Below, one piece after another: positions 1 through 11,948 of a stretch of DNA of 64,000 bases. Every line of letters starts with the position of its first letter. Within the stretch, counting starts at the first letter, position 1. A program made the position numbers and the translations under genes. Origin of the DNA: MR-S7 sp000400995 (GTDB taxonomy: Bacteria; Pseudomonadota; Gammaproteobacteria; Burkholderiales; Burkholderiaceae_C); NCBI RefSeq assembly GCF_045291395.1, contig NZ_CP152342.1:1-64000 (forward strand), in the 5' to 3' direction. The notes beneath the pieces were generated by a model that did not search any database, had not been told where the DNA came from, and was given only the letters and a program-made list of their open reading frames with translations.

Positions 1-55
1 GTGAACAGGTGGTTGGGCGGAGAAGAGGAGAGATAAAAAATTTCCCGGCTTTGAG

Positions 56-85
56 TTGATCTGGTGTTTAAAACCGGTGTAGAAT
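56..85 (+). promoter_or_regulatory. rrn promoter P1 (candidate)
   Basis: A -35-like TTGATC (56-61) and a -10-like TAGAAT (80-85) are separated by 18 bp. The bases after the -10 (TTGAGGCTTCGCTG) recur almost unchanged after the second promoter-like element about 120 bp downstream, so the leader appears to carry tandem related promoters, as rRNA operons often do. Read from sequence only; no start site is known. Confidence 0.5.
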
Positions 86-177
86 TTGAGGCTTCGCTGC
101 TGAGGCGGTCTGCGACGGAAGTTGCGGGTGGTTGAGGTGGTGAGGGGTTTGACGAGAAGATCGAAAGACCCCAAAGT

Positions 178-209
178 TTGACAGGACTTTTTTTAAAACC
201 TGCTAGAAT
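178..209 (+). promoter_or_regulatory. rrn promoter P2 (candidate)
   Basis: A perfect -35 TTGACA (178-183) precedes TGCTAGAAT, that is an extended -10 TGn followed by TAGAAT (204-209). The spacer to TAGAAT is 20 bp, longer than the usual 17, which the extended -10 may compensate. The following CAAGGCTTCGCTG matches the segment after P1. This is the likely main promoter of the rRNA operon. Confidence 0.55.
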
Positions 210-283
210 TCAAGGCTTCGCTGATCGCAGCAAAGCTTAGAAGTTGAAAGAGATTTCGCTTCTGGTTCGTTAAAAATATACAG

Positions 284-301
284 CCGATAAGCGTGGGCGT
301 T
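284..301 (+). other. Left arm of pre-16S processing stem
   Basis: CCGATAAGCGTGGGCGTT at 284-301 is complementary, with one G-U type mismatch, to 1967-1984 just after the 16S 3' end. The two arms would close the 16S in an RNase III-type processing stem. The arms are visible directly; the role follows from how bacterial rRNA precursors are matured. The rest of 210-415 is leader RNA without a recognisable gene. Confidence 0.75.
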
Positions 302-415
302 TGATGGCGAATGCCAAGTTCTTCGGAACTATCAAACGCTCATGAGAATAGAAGTGAAGTTCACTTCAATTCCGTTTTTATGAGTGAAGTCGAAAGACTT
401 TAAATTTTCAAGATC

Positions 416-1945
<1,530 letters not shown>

Positions 1946-2022
1946 GGAAAACAGCATTCAATATTGAACGCCCACACTTATCGGTTGTTGGAAGACAGTT
2001 GGCCGGCTGAGAAATCAGTACG

Positions 2023-2099
2023 GGGTCTGTAGCTCAGCTGGTTAGAGCACCGTCTTGATAAGGCGGGGGTCGTTGGTTCGAGCCCAACTAGACCCACCA
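2023..2099 (+). tRNA. ileT: tRNA-Ile (GAT)
   Basis: A 77-nt cloverleaf with acceptor stem GGGTCTG / TAGACCC, D-loop AGCTCAGCTGGTTAGAGC, anticodon GAT at 2057-2059, T-arm GGTTCGAGCCC and encoded CCA at 2097-2099. It lies in the 16S-23S spacer ahead of tRNA-Ala, the usual order for this operon type, and is co-transcribed with the rRNAs. Confidence 0.97.
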
Positions 2100-2122
2100 A
2101 ATCTTCCGCAAAGAGGATCACA

Positions 2123-2198
2123 GGGGGATTAGCTCAGCTGGGAGAGCACCTGCTTTGCAAGCAGGGGGTCGTCGGTTCGATCCCGTCATCCTCCACCA
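2123..2198 (+). tRNA. alaT: tRNA-Ala (TGC)
   Basis: A 76-nt cloverleaf with acceptor stem GGGGGAT / ATCCTCC, including the G3-U70 wobble pair that identifies tRNA-Ala to its synthetase. The anticodon TGC is at 2156-2158, the T-arm contains GGTTCGATCCC and CCA is encoded. It follows tRNA-Ile by 23 bp in the rRNA spacer. Confidence 0.97.
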
Positions 2199-2285
2199 AA
2201 ATCCTGGCATCGATGCCCATCAACACCAAAGCAGCTTTGCGAGAGGCTGTTTTTGTTGTTGATCGATATAGATCGATCAATCGGC

Positions 2286-2300
2286 TGTTCTTTAAAAATT
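2286..2300 (+). promoter_or_regulatory. boxA-like antitermination element in rRNA spacer
   Basis: TGTTCTTTAAAAATT resembles the boxA consensus (TGCTCTTTAACA-like) that loads NusB/NusE antitermination factors before 23S transcription. It sits in the spacer between tRNA-Ala and 23S, the expected place. A weaker related sequence, TTCGTTAAAAATAT, occurs in the 16S leader near 267-280. Confidence 0.55.
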
Positions 2301-2546
2301 CATAGAGTCGAATCAGCGTTGTCGGCGGAAAGCAGGAAACTGCACCGTGCCGCCGGCAACCTAAATTTGATTGCGTCAAAACGAACGAAAGCAATTTTGT
2401 TCAAGTAATGACGAATCGTTCTCTAGGCTGCGTCGAAAGACGCAACCGAAGAAACATTCACATTACGGCATAACGCGCGAGGTGAAAGACCTCGCAAGTC
2501 TTTGAACTCAAATGGAGGCTTCTCGCAAGAGAGGTCAAAGTTATAG

Positions 2547-2553
<7 letters not shown>
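2297..2553 (+). other. Left arms of two nested pre-23S processing stems
   Basis: AATTCATAGAGTCGA at 2297-2311 is the exact reverse complement of 5494-5508. The 20-base segment 2534-2553, which runs into the 23S 5' end, is the exact reverse complement of 5414-5433 at the 23S 3' end. These would form an outer and an inner precursor stem around 23S. The intervening bases show no gene. Confidence 0.75.
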
Positions 2554-5422
<2,869 letters not shown>

Positions 5423-5545
5423 ATAACTTTGACTGCCCATCCACAGGCGCAGTTCATGACTAGTTATGCCAAGCACGCAATCAAGTTAAAGAGTCGACTC
5501 TATGAATTCGCCGCTGTGGCATCGCGCCGCAGCAGCACCAAGTTA

Positions 5546-5660
5546 TGCCTGATGACCATAGCAAGTTGGTACCACTCCTTCCCATCCCGAACAGGACAGT
5601 GAAACGACTTCGCGCCGATGATAGTGCGGGTTCCCGTGTGAAAGTAGGTCATCGTCAGGC
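5546..5660 (+). rRNA. rrf: 5S ribosomal RNA
   Basis: A 115-nt gene beginning TGCCTGATGACC and ending GGTCATCGTCAGGC, whose ends pair to form helix I. It contains the conserved CCCATCCCGAACAGG and the GAAAGTAGGTC segment. It is the last gene of the operon and is followed 15 bp later by a strong terminator. Confidence 0.95.
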
Positions 5661-5675
5661 TCTTACAGCCCAAAC

Positions 5676-5709
5676 CGCCCCCCTGTACCTACGTGCAGGG
5701 GGGCGTTTT
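5676..5709 (+). terminator. rrn operon terminator
   Basis: A 10-bp perfect GC stem, CGCCCCCCTG (5676-5685) with CAGGGGGGCG (5696-5705), followed directly by TTTT. The loop can pair further inside. This is a textbook intrinsic terminator closing the rRNA operon. Confidence 0.92.
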
Positions 5710-5744
5710 GCTTTACGGGGCGTATCGGTGCTGTAGCATCGGCG

Positions 5745-5760
5745 TTGACGTCCACGTCAA
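5745..5760 (+). promoter_or_regulatory. Putative LiuR operator in front of liuR
   Basis: TTGACGT-CC-ACGTCAA is a perfect inverted repeat 31 bp upstream of the preferred liuR start. It shares the TTGACGT / ACGT half-site with the palindrome upstream of the isovaleryl-CoA dehydrogenase gene. Autoregulation by the MerR-type product is inferred from position and similarity. Confidence 0.55.
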
Positions 5761-5791
5761 TACGCCTTCCATGCCCTCCCGCTCCGCTCCC

Positions 5792-6199
5792 ATGGCCACC
5801 TACTCCATCAGCGACCTCGCCAAAGAGTTCGACCTCACCACGCGCGCCATGCGCTTTTACGAGGACATGGGCCTCCTGCAGCCCGAACGCGCCGGGTCAG
5901 GGGGACGCAACCGGGTCTACAGCGCACGCGACCGCACGCGCCTCAAACTCACCTTGCGGGCCAAGCGCCTGGGGCTCTCGCTCACCGAAGCCAAGGAAAT
6001 CATCGATCTCTACGACAGCCCGCGGGACACGGGTGTGCAGTTGCGCAAGTTCCTGGAAGTGCTGCAGCTTCACCGCAGGCAGCTGGAGTCGCAGATGAGG
6101 GACCTGCAGGCCAATTTGGATGAGGTTTGCGAGCATGAGCGGGAAGCACGCGAACTACTGACAAAAATCGAAAGCGCCCATTCAGAAAGTATTGGATAA
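5792..6199 (+). CDS. liuR: MerR-family regulator, LiuR-like
   Basis: This 135-residue protein has the MerR winged-helix layout: YSISDLAKEFDLTTRAMRFYEDMGLLQP at the N-terminus, then an RVYSARDRTRLKL wing and a C-terminal coiled-coil dimerisation helix (about residues 80-125). There are no metal-binding Cys residues at the end, which argues for a ligand other than a metal. LiuR proteins control branched-chain amino acid and acyl-CoA catabolism in proteobacteria, and the next gene is isovaleryl-CoA dehydrogenase. The start at 5792 is preferred because homology begins there; an in-frame ATG at 5771 would add seven residues. Palindromic TTGACGT-type sites flank the gene on both sides. Confidence 0.85.
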   Translation: MATYSISDLAKEFDLTTRAMRFYEDMGLLQPERAGSGGRNRVYSARDRTRLKLTLRAKRLGLSLTEAKEIIDLYDSPRDTGVQLRKFLEVLQLHRRQLESQMRDLQANLDEVCEHEREARELLTKIESAHSESIG

Positions 6200-6221
6200 T
6201 TGACGTTTACGTAAACGTAAG
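6200..6221 (+). promoter_or_regulatory. Putative LiuR operator/promoter of liuA
   Basis: ACGTTTACGTAAACGT at 6203-6218 is a perfect 16-bp palindrome directly after the liuR stop codon. TTGACG at 6200-6205 could serve as the -35, with a weak -10 near 6225-6230 at the long (about 19 bp) spacing typical of MerR-controlled promoters. The half-site matches the one upstream of liuR. Confidence 0.6.
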
Positions 6222-6252
6222 ATCTCTACTTCTATCCTGCCGGAGACAATCC

Positions 6253-7443
6253 ATGAGCATTTCCACCCCGTTGCCAGGCCTGAACTTCCAGTTGGGCGAG
6301 GACATCGACGCCCTGCGCGATGCCGTCCGTGAGTTCGCGCAGGCCGAGATCGCCCCGCGCGCGGCGGAGATCGACCGTACCGACCAGTTCCCCATGGACC
6401 TGTGGCGCAAGTTCGGCGACCTGGGCGTGCTGGGCATCACCGTGCCCGAGCAATACGGCGGTGCGGACATGGGCTACCTCGCCCACATGGTGGCCATGGA
6501 GGAAATCTCGCGCGCAAGCGCCTCCGTGGGGCTGTCTTACGGCGCGCACAGCAACCTGTGCGTGAACCAGATCAACCGCAACGGCAACGAGGTGCAGAAA
6601 GCCAAGTACCTGCCCAAGCTCATCAGCGGCGAACACGTGGGCGCGCTGGCGATGAGCGAGCCCGGCGCGGGCTCCGACGTCATCAGCATGAAGCTCAAGG
6701 CCGAGGACAAGGGCGGCTACTACCTGCTCAACGGCAACAAGATGTGGATCACCAACGGCCCCGATGCCGACACGCTGGTGGTCTATGCCAAGAGCGAGCC
6801 CGAACTGGGCGCGCGCGGCGTGACGGCCTTCCTGATCGAGAAGGGCATGAAGGGCTTTTCCATCGCCCAGAAGCTCGACAAGCTCGGCATGCGCGGCAGC
6901 CATACCGGCGAGCTGGTGTTCGAGAACGTGGAAGTGCCTGCCGAGAACGTGCTGGGTCAGGTCAACGGCGGCGCCAAGGTGCTGATGAGCGGCCTGGACT
7001 ACGAGCGCGCCGTGCTCACCGGCGGCCCACTGGGCATCATGCAATCGGTCATGGACAACGTGGTCCCCTACATCCACGACCGCAAGCAGTTCGGGCAGAG
7101 CATCGGCGAGTTCCAGCTCATCCAGGGCAAGGTGGCCGACATGTACACCGTGCTGCAGGCGGGCCGTTCCTTCGCCTACACGGTAGCCAAGAACCTGGAC
7201 ATGCTGGGCACGGAGCACGTGCGCCAGGTGCGCAAGGACTGCGCCAGCGTCATCCTCTGGTGCGCCGAAAAGGCCACCTGGATGGCTGGCGAGGGCGTAC
7301 AGATCTACGGCGGCAACGGCTACATCAACGAATACCCGCTGGGCCGCCTCTGGCGCGATGCCAAGCTCTACGAAATCGGTGCCGGCACCAGCGAAATCCG
7401 CCGCATGCTGATCGGCCGCGAACTGTTCGCCGAAACCTGCTGA
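6253..7443 (+). CDS. liuA: Isovaleryl-CoA dehydrogenase
   Basis: This 396-residue FAD enzyme oxidises isovaleryl-CoA to 3-methylcrotonyl-CoA in leucine catabolism, passing electrons to electron-transfer flavoprotein. The acyl-CoA dehydrogenase signatures are clear: ALAMSEPGAGSDV and KMWITNGPDAD in the middle domain, and YGGNGYINEYPLGR plus a GTSEIRR tail. The catalytic base appears to be Glu-251 in GLDYERAVL, the position used by isovaleryl-CoA dehydrogenases rather than the C-terminal Glu of short- and medium-chain enzymes. A GGAG ribosome site lies 8 bp before the ATG. Its pathway partners sit 36 kb away at 43-50 kb. Confidence 0.93.
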   Translation: MSISTPLPGLNFQLGEDIDALRDAVREFAQAEIAPRAAEIDRTDQFPMDLWRKFGDLGVLGITVPEQYGGADMGYLAHMVAMEEISRASASVGLSYGAHSNLCVNQINRNGNEVQKAKYLPKLISGEHVGALAMSEPGAGSDVISMKLKAEDKGGYYLLNGNKMWITNGPDADTLVVYAKSEPELGARGVTAFLIEKGMKGFSIAQKLDKLGMRGSHTGELVFENVEVPAENVLGQVNGGAKVLMSGLDYERAVLTGGPLGIMQSVMDNVVPYIHDRKQFGQSIGEFQLIQGKVADMYTVLQAGRSFAYTVAKNLDMLGTEHVRQVRKDCASVILWCAEKATWMAGEGVQIYGGNGYINEYPLGRLWRDAKLYEIGAGTSEIRRMLIGRELFAETC

Positions 7444-7493
7444 CGGCTGCCGCGGCGCCGCTCCTGCTTCCCTCCCCACACAAGGATTGCCTG

Positions 7494-8153
7494 ATGACTA
7501 CGACCTCCATCGAAGAACTGTTCGTCCACAACCGCGCCTGGGCCGAGCAGATGGAGCGTGAGCGGCCCGGCTTCTTCACCGGCCTGATGTCGCAGCAGAA
7601 GCCCCGGTACATGTGGATCGGCTGCTCCGACAGCCGCGTGCCCGCCAACCAGATCACCGGCCTGGAGCCCGGCGAGGTGTTCGTGCACCGCAATGTGGCC
7701 AATGTGGTGGGGCCCAGCGACCTGAACTGCCTGTCCACCATCCAGTACGCGGTGGACCAGCTCAAGGTGCAGCACCTGATGGTGGTGGGCCACTACGGCT
7801 GCGGCGGCGTGCTGGCGGCGCTGGAGGATGCTCGCATCGGCCTGGCGGACAACTGGATCCGCCACGTGAAGGACGTGCGCGACAAGCACGTCGACTTGCT
7901 CAAAACCCTGTCGCCCCAATGGCGCCACGATGCGCTGTGCGAACTCAACGCCATCGAGCAAGTGGTCAACGTGGCGCAGAGCACGGTGCTGCAGGACGCC
8001 TGGGCGCGCGGCCAGCAGATCACGCTGCATGGTTGGTGCTACAGCCTCAAGAACGGCCTGATCACCAACCTGCACATGACGGTGCCAGGCGTGGGCGGCC
8101 TGGAAGAGGTGCACCAGAAGGCGGTCGAGATGGTCGCCAGCCGCCAGCGCTAG
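7494..8153 (+). CDS. can: Beta-class carbonic anhydrase
   Basis: This 219-residue protein interconverts CO2 and bicarbonate. The zinc ligands are visible as Cys-44 and Asp-46 in CSDSR and His-100 and Cys-103 in GHYGCGG, the classical beta-class set. Length fits the Can/CynT group. It begins 50 bp after liuA on the same strand and may be co-transcribed; bicarbonate supply is plausibly useful to the biotin-dependent methylcrotonyl-CoA carboxylase of the same pathway, but that link is inference. The ATG at 7494 is chosen because homology starts there. Confidence 0.93.
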   Translation: MTTTSIEELFVHNRAWAEQMERERPGFFTGLMSQQKPRYMWIGCSDSRVPANQITGLEPGEVFVHRNVANVVGPSDLNCLSTIQYAVDQLKVQHLMVVGHYGCGGVLAALEDARIGLADNWIRHVKDVRDKHVDLLKTLSPQWRHDALCELNAIEQVVNVAQSTVLQDAWARGQQITLHGWCYSLKNGLITNLHMTVPGVGGLEEVHQKAVEMVASRQR

Positions 8154-8177
8154 CACCGCGGGCGCGGCAGCCTGGCC

Positions 8178-10004
8178 ATGTTTCCCGAACGGCTCGACGC
8201 CCCCCAGGCCCACCACATCGCCAAGGCGATGATGGACGGCTTCAACCGCCATTACCGCCTGTTCCGCGCCGAGTCCGCGCGCGCCAAGCACCGCTTCGAG
8301 ACGGCCGACTGGCATGGGCAGCAGCGCGCGCAGCGCGAGCGCATCGAGTTCTACGACCTGCGCGTGCGCGAATGCGTGCGCCGGCTCGACAAGGAGTTCA
8401 ACGCCGGCGCCCTGCCCATGGACGTGTGGCACCAGGTCAAGCTGCACTACATCGGGCTGATGGTGAACCACCTGCAGCCCGAACTGGCGGAGACCTTCTT
8501 CAATTCCGTCACCACCAAGATCCTGCACCGCACGCACTTCCATAACGACTTCATCTTCGTGCGCCCGGCGGTCAGCACCGAATACATCGAAAGCGACGAG
8601 CCTGGCGCCCGCCCCACCTACCGCGCCTACTACCCCCAGGGCGAAGACCTGCGCCAGACCGTGGCCCGCATCCTGGAGCACCTGGAACTGCAGCGCGGCT
8701 TCGAGGACCTGGTGCGCGACGCTGCGCGCGTGGCGCGGGCGGTGCAGCAGCGCTTGGGACCGGCGAAGCTGCGCACCAACTTCCAGATCCAGGTGCTCGC
8801 CAGCCTGTTCTTCCGCAACAAGGGCGCGTACCTCGTGGGCAAGGTCATCAACGGCTACACCGAACTGCCCTTCGCCCTGCCCATCCTGCACGGCGAGCGC
8901 GGCCGGCTCGTGGTCGACGCGGCGCTGTTCGGCGAGCGCGACCTGCAGATGCTGTTCAGCTTCGCGCGCGCCTACTTCATGGTGGACATGGAGATCCCCA
9001 GCGCCTACGTGCAGTTCCTGCGCGGCCTCATGCCGCACAAGCCGCGCGCGGAGCTCTACACCGCGCTGGGCCTGGCCAAGCAGGGCAAGTCGCTGTTCTA
9101 CCGCGATTTCCTGCACCACCTGCGCTACTCCAGCGACAAGTTCCGCATCGCCCCCGGCATCAAGGGCATGGTCATGCTGGTGTTCGACCTGCCCAGCTTC
9201 CCCTACGTGTTCAAGCTCATCAAGGACCATTTTCCGGCGCCGAAGGACACCACGCGCGAGCAGGTCCAGGCCAAGTACCAGCTCGTCAAGCAGCACGACC
9301 GCGTGGGCCGCATGGCCGACACGCTGGAATACAGCCTGGTGGCGTTTCCGCGCAGCCGTTTTTCCGATGCGCTGATCGAGGAGATCCGCAGGCATGCGCC
9401 CAGCCAGCTCGAGATCAGCGACCGCGATGGCGACGGCCAGCAGGAGGTCATCATCCGCCACCTCTACATCGAGCGGCGCATGATTCCGCTGAACATCCAC
9501 CTGCAGGAATGCTTCGACGCGGGCCTGGACAAGCCCGACGCACGCAGCGCCATGGAGCATGCCGTCACCGAATACGGCAACGCCATCAAGGACCTCGTGG
9601 CCGCCAACATCTTCCCCGGCGACATGCTGTGGAAGAACTTCGGCCTCACGCGCAACGGCAAGGTCGTGTTCTACGACTACGACGAGATCGAATACCTCAC
9701 CGACTGCCACTTCCGCCGGGTACCGCCGCCGCGCAACGAGGAAGAGGAGATGAGCGGCGAGGCCTGGTACAGCGTCGGCCCGCGCGACGTGTTCCCCGAG
9801 ACCTTCGGCCCCTTCCTGCTCGGCAACGACGCGGTGCGCGAGGTCTTCATGCGCCACCACGCCGACCTGCTCGACGTGGCGTTCTGGCAGTCGCACAAGG
9901 AGCGCATCCAGGCAGGCCACGTGTACGACGTGTTCCCCTACGACACCGAGCGGCGCTTCGGCGCCGTCCCTTCTTCATCCATCACTTCAGGAGACTCGAC
10001 ATGA
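8178..10004 (+). CDS. aceK: Isocitrate dehydrogenase kinase/phosphatase
   Basis: AceK phosphorylates and dephosphorylates isocitrate dehydrogenase and so directs carbon between the TCA cycle and the glyoxylate shunt. At 608 residues it is close to the family length (about 580). The atypical ATP site is recognisable: APGIKGMVM near residue 325, a Lys in FPYVFKLIKD near 345, GDMLWKNFG near 480 and FYDYDEIE near 498. Its location next to acyl-CoA-degrading genes fits growth on acetyl-CoA-yielding substrates. The stop codon overlaps the thiolase start (ATGA), so the two are probably translationally coupled. Confidence 0.95.
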   Translation: MFPERLDAPQAHHIAKAMMDGFNRHYRLFRAESARAKHRFETADWHGQQRAQRERIEFYDLRVRECVRRLDKEFNAGALPMDVWHQVKLHYIGLMVNHLQPELAETFFNSVTTKILHRTHFHNDFIFVRPAVSTEYIESDEPGARPTYRAYYPQGEDLRQTVARILEHLELQRGFEDLVRDAARVARAVQQRLGPAKLRTNFQIQVLASLFFRNKGAYLVGKVINGYTELPFALPILHGERGRLVVDAALFGERDLQMLFSFARAYFMVDMEIPSAYVQFLRGLMPHKPRAELYTALGLAKQGKSLFYRDFLHHLRYSSDKFRIAPGIKGMVMLVFDLPSFPYVFKLIKDHFPAPKDTTREQVQAKYQLVKQHDRVGRMADTLEYSLVAFPRSRFSDALIEEIRRHAPSQLEISDRDGDGQQEVIIRHLYIERRMIPLNIHLQECFDAGLDKPDARSAMEHAVTEYGNAIKDLVAANIFPGDMLWKNFGLTRNGKVVFYDYDEIEYLTDCHFRRVPPPRNEEEEMSGEAWYSVGPRDVFPETFGPFLLGNDAVREVFMRHHADLLDVAFWQSHKERIQAGHVYDVFPYDTERRFGAVPSSSITSGDST

Positions 10005-11194
10005 ACCCATCCCAGAGCGACCCCATCGTCATCGTCGGCGCAGCGCGCACGCCCATGGGCGCCTTCCAGAGCGACTTCGCCGACCTCGCCGCGCACGACC
10101 TGGGCGGCGCCGCCATCCAGGCCGCCGTGCAGCGCGCGGGCGTCAACCCCGAGAAGGTGGACGAAGTGCTGTTCGGCAACTGCCTCATGGCGGGCCAGGG
10201 CCAGGCGCCCGCGCGCCAGGCGGGCTTCAAGGGCGGTCTGCCGCGCAGCACCGGCGCCGTGACCCTCTCCAAGATGTGCGGCGCGGGCATGGAAGCCACC
10301 ATCCTGGCGCACGACCAGCTCGTCGCCGGCAGCCGCGACGTGATGGTCTCCGGCGGCATGGAGAGCATGACCAACGCGCCCTACCTGCTCAAGAAAGGCC
10401 GCGGCGGCTACCGCATGGGCCACGACAAGGTGTTCGACCACATGATGCTCGACGGCCTGGAGGACGCCTACGAACCCGGCCGCAGCATGGGCACCTTCGG
10501 CGAGGACTGCGCCGCCAAGTACCAGTTCACGCGCGAGCAGCAGGACGCCTTCGCCATCGCCAGCGTGCAGCGCGCGCAGGAAGCCACCCGATCCGGCGCC
10601 TTCCAGGCCGAGATCGCGCCCGTCACCGTCAAGACCCGCAAGGGCGACGTCACCGTTGCCCAAGACGAAGGTCCGCTCAAGGCGCGCCTGGACAAGATCG
10701 GCAGCCTCAAGCCCGCGTTCAAGAAGGACGGCACCATCACCGCCGCCTCCAGCTCCAGCATCAACGACGGCGCCGCGGCGCTGGTGCTGATGCGCGAGTC
10801 CACCGCGAAGGCGCTAGGCTGCAAGCCCCTGGCGAAGATCGTGGGCCACGCCACGCATGCCCAGGCGCCCGAGTGGTTCAGCACTGCGCCCGTGGGCGCC
10901 ACCGAGAAACTGCTCAAGAAGATCGGCTGGAGCGTGGCCGACGTGGACCTGTGGGAGATCAACGAAGCCTTCGCCGTCGTGCCCATGGCGCTGATGGCCG
11001 AGCTGGACATTCCGCACGAGAAGGTCAACGTGAACGGCGGCGCCTGCGCGCTGGGCCACCCCATCGGCGCCAGCGGCGCGCGCATCCTCGTCACGCTGCT
11101 GCACGCGCTACAGGCGCGCGGCAAGAAGAAGGGCCTGGCCACGCTGTGCATCGGCGGCGGCGAGGCCACGGCGATGGCGATCGAGCTGGTTTGA
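10001..11194 (+). CDS. Acetyl-CoA C-acyltransferase (thiolase)
   Basis: This 397-residue thiolase cleaves or condenses 3-ketoacyl-CoA and CoA. The active-site residues are in place: Cys-93 in KMCGAGMEA, His-353 in ALGHPIGASG and Cys-383 in LCIGGGEA, with NEAFA before them. The start overlaps the aceK stop by 4 bp and has a CAGGAG ribosome site. It could act in beta-oxidation, in acetoacetyl-CoA thiolysis at the end of leucine breakdown, or in polyhydroxybutyrate synthesis. The sequence alone does not decide substrate chain length. Confidence 0.9.
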   Translation: MNPSQSDPIVIVGAARTPMGAFQSDFADLAAHDLGGAAIQAAVQRAGVNPEKVDEVLFGNCLMAGQGQAPARQAGFKGGLPRSTGAVTLSKMCGAGMEATILAHDQLVAGSRDVMVSGGMESMTNAPYLLKKGRGGYRMGHDKVFDHMMLDGLEDAYEPGRSMGTFGEDCAAKYQFTREQQDAFAIASVQRAQEATRSGAFQAEIAPVTVKTRKGDVTVAQDEGPLKARLDKIGSLKPAFKKDGTITAASSSSINDGAAALVLMRESTAKALGCKPLAKIVGHATHAQAPEWFSTAPVGATEKLLKKIGWSVADVDLWEINEAFAVVPMALMAELDIPHEKVNVNGGACALGHPIGASGARILVTLLHALQARGKKKGLATLCIGGGEATAMAIELV

Positions 11195-11256
11195 TTGCTA
11201 TTGTTTAGATAGCTTCTGGCGCTTGCTGCATAAGCGCTGGAAGCCTTTTTGGTGCA
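11195..11256 (+). repeat. Dispersed stem-loop repeat, copy A
   Basis: Starts right after the thiolase stop. It has two hairpins: GCTAT/ATAGC around 11197-11213 and a 13-bp arm GCTTCTGGCGCTT pairing with AAGCGCTGGAAGC (two G-U pairs), closed by a 7-base loop. The same GCGCTTG...AAGCGCTGGA core recurs at 16.6, 28.6, 38.2, 43.9, 50.6, 60.8 and 62.5 kb, with a degenerate copy at 13.1 kb. Confidence 0.8.
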
Positions 11257-11262
11257 TAACCC

Positions 11263-11931
11263 ATGACAACCATCCTGGTGATCGGCGCCTCGCGCGGCAT
11301 CGGCCTCGAATTCGTGCGGCAGTACCGCGAGGCCGGCTGCCGCGTCATCGCCACCGTGCGCGACGACGCGGGCCGCGAGCGCGTGCAGGCCCTGGGCGCG
11401 CAGGCGCTCACGGTGGACGTGGCCCACCCCGCGAGCGTGAGCGGGCTGGCCTGGATGCTCGACGGCGAGAAGATCGGCGTGGCGCTCTACGTGGCCGGCG
11501 TCATCCGCCGCCCCGGCGCGCTCACGCCGCCCACGCGCGAGGACTTCGATGCCGTCATGCACGCCAACGTGCTCGGCGCCATGCAGGCCATCCCGCAGGT
11601 CGCGCCGCTGGTGGCCGATGCGCGCGGCGTGTTCGCCTTCCTGTCGTCGTCCATGTCGCAGATCGGCAGCGTGCCGGGCAGCGACTCGTGGCTCTACCGC
11701 ACGAGCAAGGCCGCGCTCAACATGGCCGTGGCCGCCGCGCAGCACGACTATCCCGGCGCCACGCTGGTCACCATCGACCCCGGCTGGGTGCAGACCGACA
11801 TGGGCGGCGCCGCCGCGCCGCTCACCGTGCAGGCCAGCGTGCGCGGCATGCGCGAGACGCTCGCGGGCCTCACCCCCGCCGACAAGGGCCGCCTGCTGCA
11901 CCACGACGGCCGCCGCGCCGCCCATTGGTAA
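11263..11931 (+). CDS. Short-chain dehydrogenase/reductase
   Basis: This 222-residue Rossmann-fold oxidoreductase has the cofactor motif GASRGIG at residues 8-14 and the catalytic pair Tyr-145/Lys-149 in YRTSK, with SSSM about 17 residues before. The C-terminus lacks the long substrate loop of some SDRs, matching small C-factor-like members. It lies between a thiolase and an acyl-CoA dehydrogenase, 17 bp before the latter, so a role in acyl-CoA or ketone reduction is possible, but the substrate is unknown. Confidence 0.85.
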   Translation: MTTILVIGASRGIGLEFVRQYREAGCRVIATVRDDAGRERVQALGAQALTVDVAHPASVSGLAWMLDGEKIGVALYVAGVIRRPGALTPPTREDFDAVMHANVLGAMQAIPQVAPLVADARGVFAFLSSSMSQIGSVPGSDSWLYRTSKAALNMAVAAAQHDYPGATLVTIDPGWVQTDMGGAAAPLTVQASVRGMRETLAGLTPADKGRLLHHDGRRAAHW

Positions 11932-11948
11932 TACAACAAGGAGACAGC

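Noticed and set aside
5693..5791. An N-terminal extension of LiuR starting in the rrn terminator
   Set aside because: It would translate the terminator hairpin and the operator; homology to MerR proteins begins at 5792.
7368..9920. An 850-codon open frame on the minus strand opposite the carbonic anhydrase and aceK genes
   Set aside because: It is a GC-rich antisense shadow: the plus strand encodes two recognisable enzymes with full motifs, while the antisense translation is a low-complexity His/Leu/Val/Ala/Gln-rich string with no family features.
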